Origin: Paracoccus lutimaris | Lineage (GTDB): Bacteria > Pseudomonadota > Alphaproteobacteria > Rhodobacterales > Rhodobacteraceae | Direction of reading: 5' to 3' | NCBI RefSeq assembly: GCF_003337565.1 | Contig: NZ_QPJL01000009.1 | Coordinates: 62,001-126,000, forward strand | Length of the DNA stretch: 64,000 bases | Part shown: in pieces, positions 18,294-27,607 of the stretch | Layout of the letters: the number at the start of each line of letters is the position of its first letter | Numbering within the stretch: the stretch's first letter is position 1 | Program-made: the position numbers and the translations under genes | Notes under the pieces: generated by a model | Told to the model about the DNA's origin: nothing | Database searches by the model: none | What the model saw: only the letters and a program-made list of their open reading frames with translations

Positions 18294-21200
18294 GATACCG
18301 CCTCCCCCTTGATGGGTTCGATATTGACGAGGAACGCCTTGAATTCCGGCGTTTCCACGTTCGCGTCACCGACAAAGGGCGTCAGGCTGTTCGGCCCCCA
18401 GCCCTTGCGGGCCGCGCCCATGAAGCCCCAATGCAGCGGGATGCCGATGCAATGGACGGTCTTGTCGCCGCATTGCATGGGCTTGATCCGCCCGGTGACC
18501 AGCGCCTTGGCCTTGACCGATCCGCGCTTGGACCAGACCCGCACCCAGCCACCCTTTTCGATGCCCTTTTCCGCCGCCAGCTCGGCACTGAGTTCGACGA
18601 AGAATTCGGGCTGCAAGGCCGAGTTGATGCGGTTGTGCTTGGTCCAATAGTGGAAATGCTCGGTCAGGCGATACGAGGTCGCGACGAACGGGAATTCGTC
18701 GCTGGTCGCGAATTGCGCCAGATCGTCGGCAAAGACCCGCGCCACCGGGTTGCCGCGCAGTTCCGGGTTGAAGACGTTCGCGATCGGGGATTCGAACGGC
18801 TCCATATGCGTCGGGAACGGCCCGTCGCGCATCATGCCCCGCGTGAACAGCCGCGAGGTGCCCTCGGGGTTCATGATGAAGGGGCCGACTTCTTCGGGTT
18901 TCGCGGTGGGCGAAATGTCGGGGACGTCATAGCCCGTCCATTTCTCGCCGTTCCACTCGATCAGCTTGCGGGTCGGATCCCAGGGCTTGCCCTGCATGTC
19001 GGCCGAGGCGCGGTTATACAGGATCCGCCGGTTCATCGGCCAGGCATAGGTCCAGCCCAGATAGGCGCCGGTCTCGTCCGGGTCGGCATTGTCCCGGCGC
19101 GCCATCATGTTGCCATCCTCGTTCCACGACCCCGAGAAGATCCAGCACCCGGCCATGGTCGAGCCATCGTCGCGCAGCTGGCTGAAATTCGCCACCTGCT
19201 TGCCCTTGGCCGCCAGAAGCTTGGTCGGATCCTTGAGGTCATAGACATCTTCCAGCGCCCGGCCGTTGAGTTCCTTGGCCAGCTCCTCGGCCGAGGGCTC
19301 ATGCGGGTCGGCATAGTTCCAGGTCAGGTTCAGGATCGCGTCGGGGAAGGGCCCGCCCTCGTCCTGATAAAGCTTCTTCACGCGGTTGAAGATGCCCGAC
19401 ATGATCCAGGTGTCGCGCTGCGCCTGACCGGGAGGGGTCCCGGCGGCCCAGTGCCACTGCATCCAGCGGCCCGAATTCACCAGCGAGCCGTCATCCTCGG
19501 CAAAGCTGGTGGTGGGCAGCTCGATCACCTCGGTCTGGATCGAGGCCGTGTCCACGTCGTTATGTTCGCCGTGGTTTTCCCAGAAATGCGCCGTCTCGGT
19601 CTCAAGCGGGTCCATGACGACCAGCAGTTTCAGCTTGCTGAGCGCCGAGGTCAGCTTGCCCCGGTTGGGGAAGGACAGAAGCGGGTTGAAGCCCTGGCAG
19701 AAATACAGGTTCACCTGCCCCTTATCCATCATCTCGAACATGCGCAGGATGTCGTAATTGGCCACGTCGAGCTTGGGCAGATAGTCGAAGGCCCAGTCAT
19801 TCCCGGCCGTGGCGGCATCGCCCCACATCGCTTTCAGGAAGCTGACCATGAACTTCTGGTAGTTCTGCCAATAGCTGGTCTGGCCGGGCCGCAATGGCTT
19901 GAAGCCCTTCTTGCTCATATAGGTGGCCCAGTCGGAATCCTTTTCCGTCGGCATGTTCAGATAGCCGGGGATCAGGTTCGACATCAGCCCGACATCGGTC
20001 AGGCCCTGGATGTTGGAATGCCCGCGCAGCGCGTTCATGCCGCCGCCCCGCACCCCGATATTGCCCAGGATCAGCTGCAGCATCGCCATGCCGCGGATGT
20101 TCTGCGAGCCCTTGGAATGCTGGGTCCAGCCAAGCGCATACATCGAGGTCATGGTCTTGTCGGGGGCCGAGCATTCGCCGATCATTCCGGCGATATGCAG
20201 GAACCTGTCCCTGGGCGTGCCGCAGACCTGTTCCACCAGTTCCGGCGTATAGCGCGAGACATGCTCTTTCAGCAGGTTCCAGACGCAGCGGGGATGGCTC
20301 AGCGTCATGTCAACCTGGGCAAAGCCGTCCTCGCCCACGACATATTCCCAGCTCGACTTGTCATAGTCGCGCTTTTCGGCGTCATAGCCCGAGAACAGCC
20401 CCTCGCTCCAACCGAATTCGTCCTTCACAATGAAGGCGGCATTGGTGAAGTTCTTGACGTATTCCCACTGCACCTTGTCGTTCTGGATCATCCAGTTGAT
20501 CGTCGCCATCAGGAAGACGATGTCCGAGCCGGGCCGGATATGCGCATAGTAATCCGAAACGGCGGCGGTCCGCGTGAAGCGGGGATCCACCACGATCAGC
20601 TTGGCGCCACGATGCGCCTTGGCCTCGGTCACCCATTTGAAGCCGCAGGGATGTGCCTCGGCCGCATTGCCACCCATGACGATGACAAGGTCAGTATTCC
20701 GGATGTCGGTCCAGGAGTTGGTCATCGCGCCGCGACCGAACGTTGGGGCCAGACTGGCCACCGTGGGTCCGTGTCAAACGCGTGCCTGGTTGTCGAAGCC
20801 GACGATCCCCATGGAGCGGACCACCTTGTAGGTCAGCCATGCGGTTTCGTTTGTCGTGGCCGAGGCCGCCAGAAAGCCGGTGCTGGTCCAGCGGTTGACG
20901 GTGACGCCCGCCTCGTTCTTCTGGATCAGGTTGGCGTCGCGGTCATCCTTGAGGGCGCGGGCAATCTTGTCCAGCGCCTCCTCCCAGGTGATTTCCTCGA
21001 ACTTGTCCGAGCCGGGACGGCGGATGCGCGGCTGGGTCAGCCGGGTCTGCGAATGCACCGTATCTTTCAGCGCCGCGCCCTTGGGGCACAGCGAGCCGCG
21101 GTTGGTCGGATGGTCCGCGTCGCCCTCGATATGAACGATCTCGGCGGTCTCGCCGGCAGCAAGATCGCCCTTGGAATAGATCAGGATGCCGCAAGCGACC

Positions 21201-21373
21201 GAACAATAGGTACAAGTGTTGCGCGTCTCGGTCGTCGAGGCCAGCTTGAAGGCGCGCACATGCGCCTGCTCCGCCGCCTCGGCCCCGCCGAAGCCCATGG
21301 CCCCCAGCGATGTTGCCGCAACACCCGCGCCGGCCAGCCTTAGAAAGCCCCGACGCGAGAGGTCGATATTCAT
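18290..21373 (-). CDS. fdnG: Formate dehydrogenase alpha subunit, selenocysteine-containing
   Basis: The catalytic Mo/W bis-MGD subunit, 1027 residues when the in-frame TGA at 20774-20776 is read as selenocysteine (Sec200). Residues before it read DNQARV and after it [17 protein letters not shown], the exact context of Sec in FdnG/FdoG. The N-terminus carries a Tat signal ([10 protein letters not shown], Arg7-Arg8), so the enzyme acts in the periplasm. Cys54, Cys57, Cys61 and Cys96 bind the first [4Fe-4S] cluster. Start ATG 21373 follows AGGAGGGGATC. A SECIS hairpin follows the UGA. Automatic callers would split it into two genes. It oxidises formate to CO2, the last step of C1 oxidation in this window. 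Confidence 0.96.
20733..20776 (-). promoter_or_regulatory. SECIS element for the fdnG UGA codon
   Basis: On the minus strand the UGA at 20774-20776 is followed by a stem-loop whose apex is GGCC-AGUCU-GGCC (20747-20759). The AGUCU loop at this spacing matches the SelB-binding apical loop known from the E. coli fdnG and fdoG elements. The lower arms lie within CACGGACCCACGGT and CCAACGTTCGG. It lies inside the coding sequence, as bacterial SECIS elements do. Confidence 0.85.
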
Positions 21374-21537
21374 GATCCCCTCCTGCTGCCTGTCGAATAG
21401 ATAGGTGACGAAAGAATGCGCTTGGCAGCGCCATCCTGTCAAGCTGGCAGGTCGGGGTTGTAACTACTTGGTAGCGCCACAACCCCCGGAATTGTTTTCG
21501 TTTTTACCGGATTTCGCCCTTGGCGGGGGAATGCCGG

Positions 21538-22614
21538 TCAGACCTCGACCGAAACCGCCCCGATCGGATGCGAGCAGCAGGCAAGGATATAGCCCTCTTC
21601 GATGTCATCGTCCGAGATGCCGCCGTTATGGACCATATGCACCTCGCCCTTGGTCTTGCGGATCTTGCAGGTGCCGCACAATCCAAAGGTGCAGCCCGAG
21701 GGAATGTTCAACCCATTGGCCTTGGCCACCGCCAGCACGGTGTCGGTTTCGTGGCATTTCGCCGTCACGCCCGAGCTTTCAAAGGTGATCTCGGCGCCCG
21801 TCGCCTCGTCGGGGATGACGTCGTCGATCACCGGGGCGTCGGCCTCGTTGCGGACCGGGGCGCCAAAGCTCTCCTGATGATAGCGCTCCATGTCGTAGCC
21901 CAGCGCCACCAGCATGTCGCGCACGGCCTGCATGAAGGGCTCGGGTCCGCAGCAGAACACCTCGCGGTCCAGGTAGTCGGGCGCCATCAGGCCCAGCATG
22001 ATCTGGTTCAGCCGGCCGCGATAGCCGTGCCAGGTGCGGAACGGGTCGGATTCCTCGACCGAAAAGCGCAATTGCAGGCCCGGCACGCGATCGGCCATGC
22101 CCTCAAGCCGCTGGCGAAAGATGATGTCGCTGGGGCTGCGCGCGGCATGGACAAAGACGATGTCCGGCATTTCGCCCGAATCCCAGGCCCATGTGGTCAT
22201 GGACATCAGGGGCGTGACCCCCGACCCGGCCGAGATGAACAGGTATTTCGGCGCCTCGTGCCGCAGGAAGCTGAAGATCCCGGCGGGGCCGTAAGCTTTC
22301 AGCCGCATGCCGGGGCGCAGATGGTCGATCATCCAGCGCCCGCCGGTGCTGCCCGGCTGGGCCTTGACCGTGACCGAGATCGACAGCGGCCGCGAGGGGC
22401 TGGAGCTGATCGTATAGGTGCGCTGGACGTTGCCGCCCGGCACCGGCAGGTCCAGCGTGACGAACTGGCCGGGCTGATAGTCGAACCACGCCCCCGAAGG
22501 CGCGCGAAAGGTGAATGTGGCGGTGTCCGAGGTTTCGGGCACCACCATCGCGCATTCCAGCGGCTCGTCATCCTTCCACGGCGTGTCGCCGAATGCCTTG
22601 ATCAGCGTCGCCAT
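21538..22614 (-). CDS. gbcB: Glycine betaine demethylase-type reductase subunit (FAD/NAD, [2Fe-2S])
   Basis: A 358-residue electron-transfer protein. The N-terminal ferredoxin-reductase part has the flavin motif RTYTISSSPSR at about 66 and the NAD site SAGSGVTPLMSM, then FCCGPEPFMQAV. The C-terminal 85 residues are a plant-type [2Fe-2S] ferredoxin with GCTFGLCGTCK and ACCSHPIG. It supplies electrons to the Rieske oxygenase whose stop overlaps its start by one base. The GbcB name is inferred from domain order and the gbcA-like partner; a related amine demethylase reductase is possible. Confidence 0.8.
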   Translation of the reverse strand: MATLIKAFGDTPWKDDEPLECAMVVPETSDTATFTFRAPSGAWFDYQPGQFVTLDLPVPGGNVQRTYTISSSPSRPLSISVTVKAQPGSTGGRWMIDHLRPGMRLKAYGPAGIFSFLRHEAPKYLFISAGSGVTPLMSMTTWAWDSGEMPDIVFVHAARSPSDIIFRQRLEGMADRVPGLQLRFSVEESDPFRTWHGYRGRLNQIMLGLMAPDYLDREVFCCGPEPFMQAVRDMLVALGYDMERYHQESFGAPVRNEADAPVIDDVIPDEATGAEITFESSGVTAKCHETDTVLAVAKANGLNIPSGCTFGLCGTCKIRKTKGEVHMVHNGGISDDDIEEGYILACCSHPIGAVSVEV

Positions 22615-23855
22615 TATTCCGCCGCCATGGCCGGACGCGGGGACAGCCGGTCGCGCATGGTGCGGACATACCAGTCGACGAAATGGATCACGCCCTCTTC
22701 CTGATTGGGGGAATAGGGGCCGGGCTCATAGGCGGGGGACAGGATGCCTTTCTGGTTTTCCTCGACCACGCGGCGGTCTTCGTCATTGGTGTTCAGCCAG
22801 ACCTCGGTCAGGGCCTTCAGGTCGTAATCCTTGCCCTCGACCGCGTCCTTGTGGACCAGCCATTTGCTGGTGACCTCGGTTTCGGTCGGGCTGATCGGCA
22901 GCAGGCGGAAAACGATGGCATGGTCGGGCAGGAAGTGGTTCCAGCTCGACGGGAAGTGATAGAACATCAGGCTGCCGGCGTCGTTCCACGGGATCGTGCC
23001 CATGCGCCGGTTCACCGCCGCCTTGGTTGACATGGTGAAGCTTTCGGCATTGTTCAAAAGCGGCACGCGGGCGAACCGCCACTGCATCCCCGGATCGTTG
23101 ACGAAACGCGCCGGCAGGCCCGCCTTGTCGCAGCGGTCCCAATGGGCAAGGATCTCGGGCGAGGCGGCATTCGGCCCCTCCATCACCGTCATCAGCGGAT
23201 TGTCGGAATAGGTCCGGCAAAGCGAGGGGTGGCTGCCGCCGCAATGATAGCATTCGCGGTTGTTCTCGATCACCAGCTTCCAGTTGCCGTTCTCGACGAT
23301 GGTCGAGGTAAAGGCGACCTTGGCATTGCTGACCAGATCCGAGGCACCGACATAGTCGTTCATGAAGCCGCCCAGACGGCTGAACTCCGGCGGCGTGTCG
23401 GCCAGGCAGATATAGACCAGCCCGCCATCGCTGCGGCAATGCACCGGCTTGAGGCTGAATTTCGAGGCGTCGAAATCCGCCCCCATGTCGCGCGCGAACA
23501 ACAGCCGGCCGTCAAGGTCATAGGTCCATTGGTGATAGGGGCAGACCAGTTTCGGCGACGAGCCGTTTTCCTTGGGGCAGAGTTTCTGGCCGCGATGGCG
23601 GCAGACATTGTGGAATGCCCGGATCTGGCCATCGGCGCCGCGCACCACGAGGATCGGATATTCGCCGATCTGCAGGGTGGCGTGGTTGCCGGTCTTGGGG
23701 ATGTCGCAGGCCGGGATCGCAAAGACCCATTCACGATACCACAGGTTTTCCAGATCGGCCCGATAGACGCCTTCGTCGCAGTAAAGGTCGTGGCTGAGCG
23801 AATAATCTTTCCGCCTTTGGTCAAGCTCGTTCAGGATTTCGGCTGTGTTCAGCAT
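22614..23855 (-). CDS. gbcA: Rieske oxygenase, glycine betaine demethylase-like
   Basis: A 413-residue ring-hydroxylase-type alpha subunit. The Rieske motif has Cys85-His87 (CRHRGQ) and Cys105-His108 (CPYHQWTYD). The non-haem iron site is around NRECYHCGGSHPSLC near 210. The start MLNTAEILNELDQRRKDYSL resembles GbcA and stachydrine demethylases, so ATG 23855 is preferred; ATG 23879 would add eight residues. Such enzymes remove a methyl group from a quaternary amine and release formaldehyde, which fits the formaldehyde oxidation genes in this window. The exact substrate is inferred. Confidence 0.8.
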   Translation of the reverse strand: MLNTAEILNELDQRRKDYSLSHDLYCDEGVYRADLENLWYREWVFAIPACDIPKTGNHATLQIGEYPILVVRGADGQIRAFHNVCRHRGQKLCPKENGSSPKLVCPYHQWTYDLDGRLLFARDMGADFDASKFSLKPVHCRSDGGLVYICLADTPPEFSRLGGFMNDYVGASDLVSNAKVAFTSTIVENGNWKLVIENNRECYHCGGSHPSLCRTYSDNPLMTVMEGPNAASPEILAHWDRCDKAGLPARFVNDPGMQWRFARVPLLNNAESFTMSTKAAVNRRMGTIPWNDAGSLMFYHFPSSWNHFLPDHAIVFRLLPISPTETEVTSKWLVHKDAVEGKDYDLKALTEVWLNTNDEDRRVVEENQKGILSPAYEPGPYSPNQEEGVIHFVDWYVRTMRDRLSPRPAMAAE

Positions 23856-24089
23856 GGCTGGGATTCCGGTGGCTGGCATGATGGCTGTCCGGGCCAGAAT
23901 TGCACGGGTTTCGCGAAAAGCAATTCATCAAATGCGACCACCCGATGACGGAATCTGACGCCGGCGCTTCACGCCGATGCGAGCGGGCAGCGCCGGGATA
24001 CGTGGAATTGCCTAGACATAGAACGGTTGTCTAACCGGCTTTGCTGCGTCTAACCTCGACCAAGAACAACCATATCTAGGGGAGTATCC

Positions 24090-25094
24090 ATGTTCACCAA
24101 ACGCATTCTGGGTCTTGCGACCGCAATTGCGGTGACCGTCGGCGGCTTTGCCGGCGCGCAGGAGATGAGCTTTTTCCGTATCGGCACCGGCGGCACGGCA
24201 GGCACATATTACCCGATCGGCGGGTTGCTCGCGAACGCGATCTCGGCCCCGCCCGGATCGCGCGCCTGCGAGGATGGCGGCGCCTGCGGGGTGCCGGGGC
24301 TGGTCGCCTCGGCCCTGGCCTCGAACGGATCGGTCGCCAACGTGAACGCCATCGAGGGCGGCACGCTGGAATCCGGCTTTGTCCAGGGCGACGTGGCCGC
24401 CTGGGCGCAGACCGGCACCGGCATCTGGGACGGCAAGCCCGCCGCCGCCAAGCTGCGCGCCATCGCCAACCTCTATCCTGAATCGATCCACCTGATCGCC
24501 AGCAAGGATTCCGGCATTGCCTCGGTCGCGGATCTCAAGGGCAAGCGCGTCTCGCTGGACGAGCCGGGTTCGGGCACGCTGGTCGATGCGCAGATCATTC
24601 TGGACGGCGCCGGTCTGGGCGAGGCCGACATCACCCCCGAATATCTGAAACCCGATCAGGCCGCCGACCGCATGAAGGACGGCGCCATGGACGCCTTCTT
24701 CTTTGTCGGCGGCTATCCGGCCGGCGCCATCGCCGAGCTGGCCAGCCAGCACGAGGTGGTGATCGTCCCGATCGACGGCGAACTGGCCGACAAGATCACC
24801 GCGGACTACAAGTTCTTTGCCAAGGACGTGGTCCCGGCCGGCACCTATGAAGGTCAGGCGGCCGATGTCGCCACCATCTCGGTCGGCGCGCAGTGGATCA
24901 CCTCGGCCGACCAGCCCGAAGAGCTGATCTATGGCATCACCAAGGCGCTGTGGAACGACAATACCCGCAAGCAGCTTGATGCCGGCCATGCCAAGGGCAA
25001 GGCCATCGTCAAGGAAAACGCCCTGAACGGACTGGGCCTGCCCCTGCATCCGGGGGCCGAGCGCTTCTACAAGGAAGCCGGGCTTCTGAAATAA
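24090..25094 (+). CDS. TAXI-family TRAP transporter substrate-binding protein
   Basis: A 334-residue periplasmic binding protein. The signal peptide ends near FAGAQ, followed by FFRIGTGGTAGTYYPIGGLLANAI, the classic TAXI-TRAP opening. A cysteine pair (ACEDGGACGVPG) is typical of one TAXI subgroup. Further family motifs are LKGKRVSLDEPGSGT and AFFFVGGYPAGAI. It delivers an organic anion or zwitterion to the fused permease encoded next. It is divergent from the Rieske demethylase genes, which hints at a shared substrate, but this is inference. Ribosome binding site AGGGGAG. Confidence 0.92.
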   Translation: MFTKRILGLATAIAVTVGGFAGAQEMSFFRIGTGGTAGTYYPIGGLLANAISAPPGSRACEDGGACGVPGLVASALASNGSVANVNAIEGGTLESGFVQGDVAAWAQTGTGIWDGKPAAAKLRAIANLYPESIHLIASKDSGIASVADLKGKRVSLDEPGSGTLVDAQIILDGAGLGEADITPEYLKPDQAADRMKDGAMDAFFFVGGYPAGAIAELASQHEVVIVPIDGELADKITADYKFFAKDVVPAGTYEGQAADVATISVGAQWITSADQPEELIYGITKALWNDNTRKQLDAGHAKGKAIVKENALNGLGLPLHPGAERFYKEAGLLK

Positions 25095-25103
25095 GACCAA
25101 ACG

Positions 25104-25129
25104 GGGCGCGGAGATGATCCGCGCCCTTT
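25104..25129 (+). terminator. Attenuator-like hairpin between TRAP genes
   Basis: A nine-base-pair stem (GGGCGCGGA at 25104-25112 with TCCGCGCCC at 25118-25126), GATGA loop, short T run. Its place between binding protein and permease suggests partial termination, giving more binding protein than permease. Confidence 0.6.
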
Positions 25130-25151
25130 GCTTCAGCAGGGACGAAAAAGA

Positions 25152-27227
25152 ATGACCGACAACAAGCGACCCGAACATTATGACGAGCCGGACCTGCTGA
25201 CCGCCGATCAGCTGCAGGAAATCGAGGAGAAATTTGACCCCGAACTGCGGTTCAGGGATCTGTTGCGCCCGGTGGCCATTCTGGCCGGTATCCTGCTGTT
25301 TCTTCTGTCCTGTTATCACTATTACACCGCCGGTTTCGGGATTCCGCAGGCCGTCGTCCATCGCGGGCTGCATATGGCAGTGACGCTGTTCGTGGTCTTT
25401 CTGGCCTTTGCCGCCTGGGGCAAGGGCGAGGTCGCGCGCGGCCCGCTGGCCTTTCTGGGCCTGCCTTTGGTCGATTGGGTACTGGCCTTTGCCGGGGCGA
25501 TCACGGCGCTTTATGTGCCCTGGATCTATGACGAACTGGCCTTTCGCGTCGGCAATCCGCTGACCATCGACGTGGTCATGGGCACGATCCTGATCGTGGT
25601 CCTGCTTGAGGCGGTGCGCCGTTCCATGGGCTGGCCGCTGCCGGTCATTGCCATCCTGTTCATGGCCTATGCCTATTTCGGGCAGTACATGCCCAGCATC
25701 TTCGTCCATCCGGGCGCCAGCTGGACCAATATCGTCAACCACCTGTATCTGACCAGCCAGGGCATCTATGGCACCGCGCTGGGGGTGATCGCGACCTATG
25801 TGTTCCATTTCGTGCTGTTCGGCGTCATGGCGACGCGGATCGGTCTGGGGCAGCTGTTCATCGACGTGGCCAGCGCCGCTGCCGGGCGCTATGCGGGGGG
25901 GCCGGCCAAGGTCTCGGTCCTGTCCTCGGCGCTTCTGGGGTCGATCTCGGGGTCCTCGATCGCCAATACGGTCACGACCGGCGCGCTGACCATCCCGGCG
26001 ATGATCCGCGTCGGTTACCCGCGCCATTTCGCCGCCGCGGTCGAGGCCGCCTCGTCCACCGGGGGACAGATCACCCCGCCGGTCATGGGCGCCGTGGCTT
26101 TCCTGATGATCGAATATCTGGGCGTGCCACTGACCACGATCCTGACCGCCGCGCTGGTCCCGGCCTTCATGCATTTCTTTGGCGTGCTGGTTCAGGTCCA
26201 TCTTGAGGCCAAGCGCCTTGGCCTGCGCGGGCTGCACCCCAGCGAGCTGCCCAATGCCTGGAAGGTGTTCAAGGCCGGCTGGCTGTCGGTCCTGCCGCTG
26301 ATCATCTTGATCGGGGTGCTGGTCTCGGGGCGCACACCCTTTGCCGCCGCGTTCTGGTCGATCACCGCCTGTACCGCCGTCCTGATCATCCAGGAGGTCC
26401 GCGCCCGCGGCATCCCCGAGGGGCTGAAGGCCACCGCCCATGGCGTCTATGAGGGCTTTGTGCTGGGTGCCAAGCAATCGCTGTCGGTGACCGCCGCCGC
26501 CGCGCTGGTCGGCGTGGTGATCGGCGTGGTGACGCTGACCGGCGTCGGCTTCAAGATCGCCTATATGGTGACAGGTCTGGCCGCCGGCTGGGCGGAATCG
26601 GTCCATGCCGCGCTGGCTTTCCTGCCCTTTGAGGTGATGACGGTGCCCAGCTGGACGCTGCTGTTCACCCTGCTGCTGACGGCGGTGGTCTGCGTGCTGA
26701 TGGGCTGCGGCATTCCGACGACCGCGAACTATATCATCATGGTCGCGGTGGCGGCGCCGATCCTTGGCCTGCTGGGCGTGCAGGACATCGTCGCGCATTT
26801 CTTCGTCTTTTATTACGGCGTGCTGGCGGATGTGACCCCGCCCGTGGCGCTGGCGGCCTATGCCGCGGCGGGGATCGCGAATGCCAATGCCTTCAACGCC
26901 GGCAATACCGCCTTCCGGCTGTCCATGGGCAAGGCGCTGGTGCCCTTTGTCTTTGCCTTCCAGCCGGCGCTGCTGCTGGTGACGGACGGCTTTACCTGGC
27001 CCGCCTTTTTCCTGGCGGCAGGGGGCGCGATGCTGGGTATCTGGGCGCTGTCCTCGGCCATCACCGGCTGGCTTTTCGGCCCGCTCTGGCGGATCGAGCG
27101 CGCGCTTCTGGTCATTGCCGCCATCCTGCTGGTGGCGCCGCATCTGATCGCGACGCTAATCGGCATCGCCATCATGGCGCCCATCGCGGCGCGCCAGCTG
27201 ATCGCAAGGGGCAGCGCCACGGCATAA
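25152..27227 (+). CDS. TRAP transporter fused 4TM/12TM permease
   Basis: A 691-residue membrane protein, the DctQ-DctM fusion found with TAXI binding proteins. The N-terminal cytoplasmic stretch is acidic, then many transmembrane segments follow. The large-subunit signature SALLGSISGSSIANTVTTGALTIP is split at about 265-290, with ASSTGGQITPPVMGAVAFLM soon after and GCGIPTTANYIIMVAVAAP in the second half. Start ATG 25152 is preferred over an upstream in-frame TTG. It uses an ion gradient to import the substrate. Confidence 0.92.
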   Translation: MTDNKRPEHYDEPDLLTADQLQEIEEKFDPELRFRDLLRPVAILAGILLFLLSCYHYYTAGFGIPQAVVHRGLHMAVTLFVVFLAFAAWGKGEVARGPLAFLGLPLVDWVLAFAGAITALYVPWIYDELAFRVGNPLTIDVVMGTILIVVLLEAVRRSMGWPLPVIAILFMAYAYFGQYMPSIFVHPGASWTNIVNHLYLTSQGIYGTALGVIATYVFHFVLFGVMATRIGLGQLFIDVASAAAGRYAGGPAKVSVLSSALLGSISGSSIANTVTTGALTIPAMIRVGYPRHFAAAVEAASSTGGQITPPVMGAVAFLMIEYLGVPLTTILTAALVPAFMHFFGVLVQVHLEAKRLGLRGLHPSELPNAWKVFKAGWLSVLPLIILIGVLVSGRTPFAAAFWSITACTAVLIIQEVRARGIPEGLKATAHGVYEGFVLGAKQSLSVTAAAALVGVVIGVVTLTGVGFKIAYMVTGLAAGWAESVHAALAFLPFEVMTVPSWTLLFTLLLTAVVCVLMGCGIPTTANYIIMVAVAAPILGLLGVQDIVAHFFVFYYGVLADVTPPVALAAYAAAGIANANAFNAGNTAFRLSMGKALVPFVFAFQPALLLVTDGFTWPAFFLAAGGAMLGIWALSSAITGWLFGPLWRIERALLVIAAILLVAPHLIATLIGIAIMAPIAARQLIARGSATA

Positions 27228-27230
27228 CTC

Positions 27231-27239
27231 TGTGGATAA
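27231..27239 (-). promoter_or_regulatory. Perfect DnaA box
   Basis: TGTGGATAA on the plus strand is TTATCCACA on the minus strand, identical to the strong E. coli DnaA box. It lies just after the TRAP permease stop, at the left edge of the probable origin. Confidence 0.75.
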
Positions 27240-27253
27240 GACCGGGCGACTCA

Positions 27254-27288
27254 GGGGGCGGGATCTGTGGGGATCCCGCCCCCTTTTT
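27254..27288 (+). terminator. Rho-independent terminator after the TRAP permease
   Basis: A 12-base-pair perfect stem (GGGGGCGGGATC at 27254-27265 with GATCCCGCCCCC at 27272-27283), six-base loop and TTTTT. It would stop transcription from the transporter genes before it enters the probable origin. Confidence 0.93.
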
Positions 27289-27607
27289 CATGCCTGTGGA
27301 TCAGACCCGTGAACAGGTCAGGAACGCTGACAATTTCTCCACATGTCGACAAGCCGAGCGATCTTGCCCACAGCCTGTGAGCGAATCCGCTTTCCACAAA
27401 TTCATCCACAGGGATCATTCGTGCAAACATCTACAAAAAAACGAAAAATCGAGATTCTGGATTATTTCGGAAATTTATGCACAGCAGGGCCGGCTTGGGG
27501 ATTTTTGCCGTGAAACACGGTTTTCCCGTCATCCACAGGCCCTACCACAACATCATCCTTCTTTATCTTCATCTTATTTTAAGAGAAGTACGGCACAGAG
27601 GTGCCCG

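Larger units (their letters stand above)
27228..27607. other. oriC: Probable chromosomal replication origin (oriC)
   Basis: A 380-base non-coding stretch with a cluster of DnaA-box-like sequences: TTATCCACA at 27231-27239 (minus), TGATCCACA 27295-27303 (minus), TTCTCCACA 27335-27343, TTGCCCACA 27364-27372, CTTTCCACA 27390-27398, TCATCCACA 27402-27410, TTATGCACA 27475-27483 and TCATCCACA 27529-27537. Two A/T-rich stretches, at about 27427-27478 and 27552-27592, could be the unwinding element. hemJ, rho, mnmE, mnmG, rsmG, parA and parB follow, a set that commonly lies near alphaproteobacterial origins. Genes to the left are mostly on the minus strand and to the right mostly on the plus strand. 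The role is inferred. Confidence 0.72.

Noticed and set aside
20774..20776. Stop codon that might mark fdnG as a pseudogene or as two genes
   Set aside because: It lies exactly at the Sec position, is followed by a SECIS hairpin, and selA, selB and selC are adjacent.
18431..21343. A 970-codon plus-strand frame over fdnG
   Set aside because: Antisense shadow of the formate dehydrogenase alpha subunit; no family motif.
24012..27143. A 1043-codon open frame on the minus strand opposite the TRAP transporter
   Set aside because: It is the antisense shadow of two clear transporter genes; its composition (Arg, Gly, Asp, Gln, His rich) is typical of a frame opposite high-GC coding DNA.
27290..27607. 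Upstream extension of the hemJ reading frame
   Set aside because: The frame is open but the translated extension has no hemJ similarity and crosses DnaA boxes; the family's normal N-terminus begins at ATG 27608.
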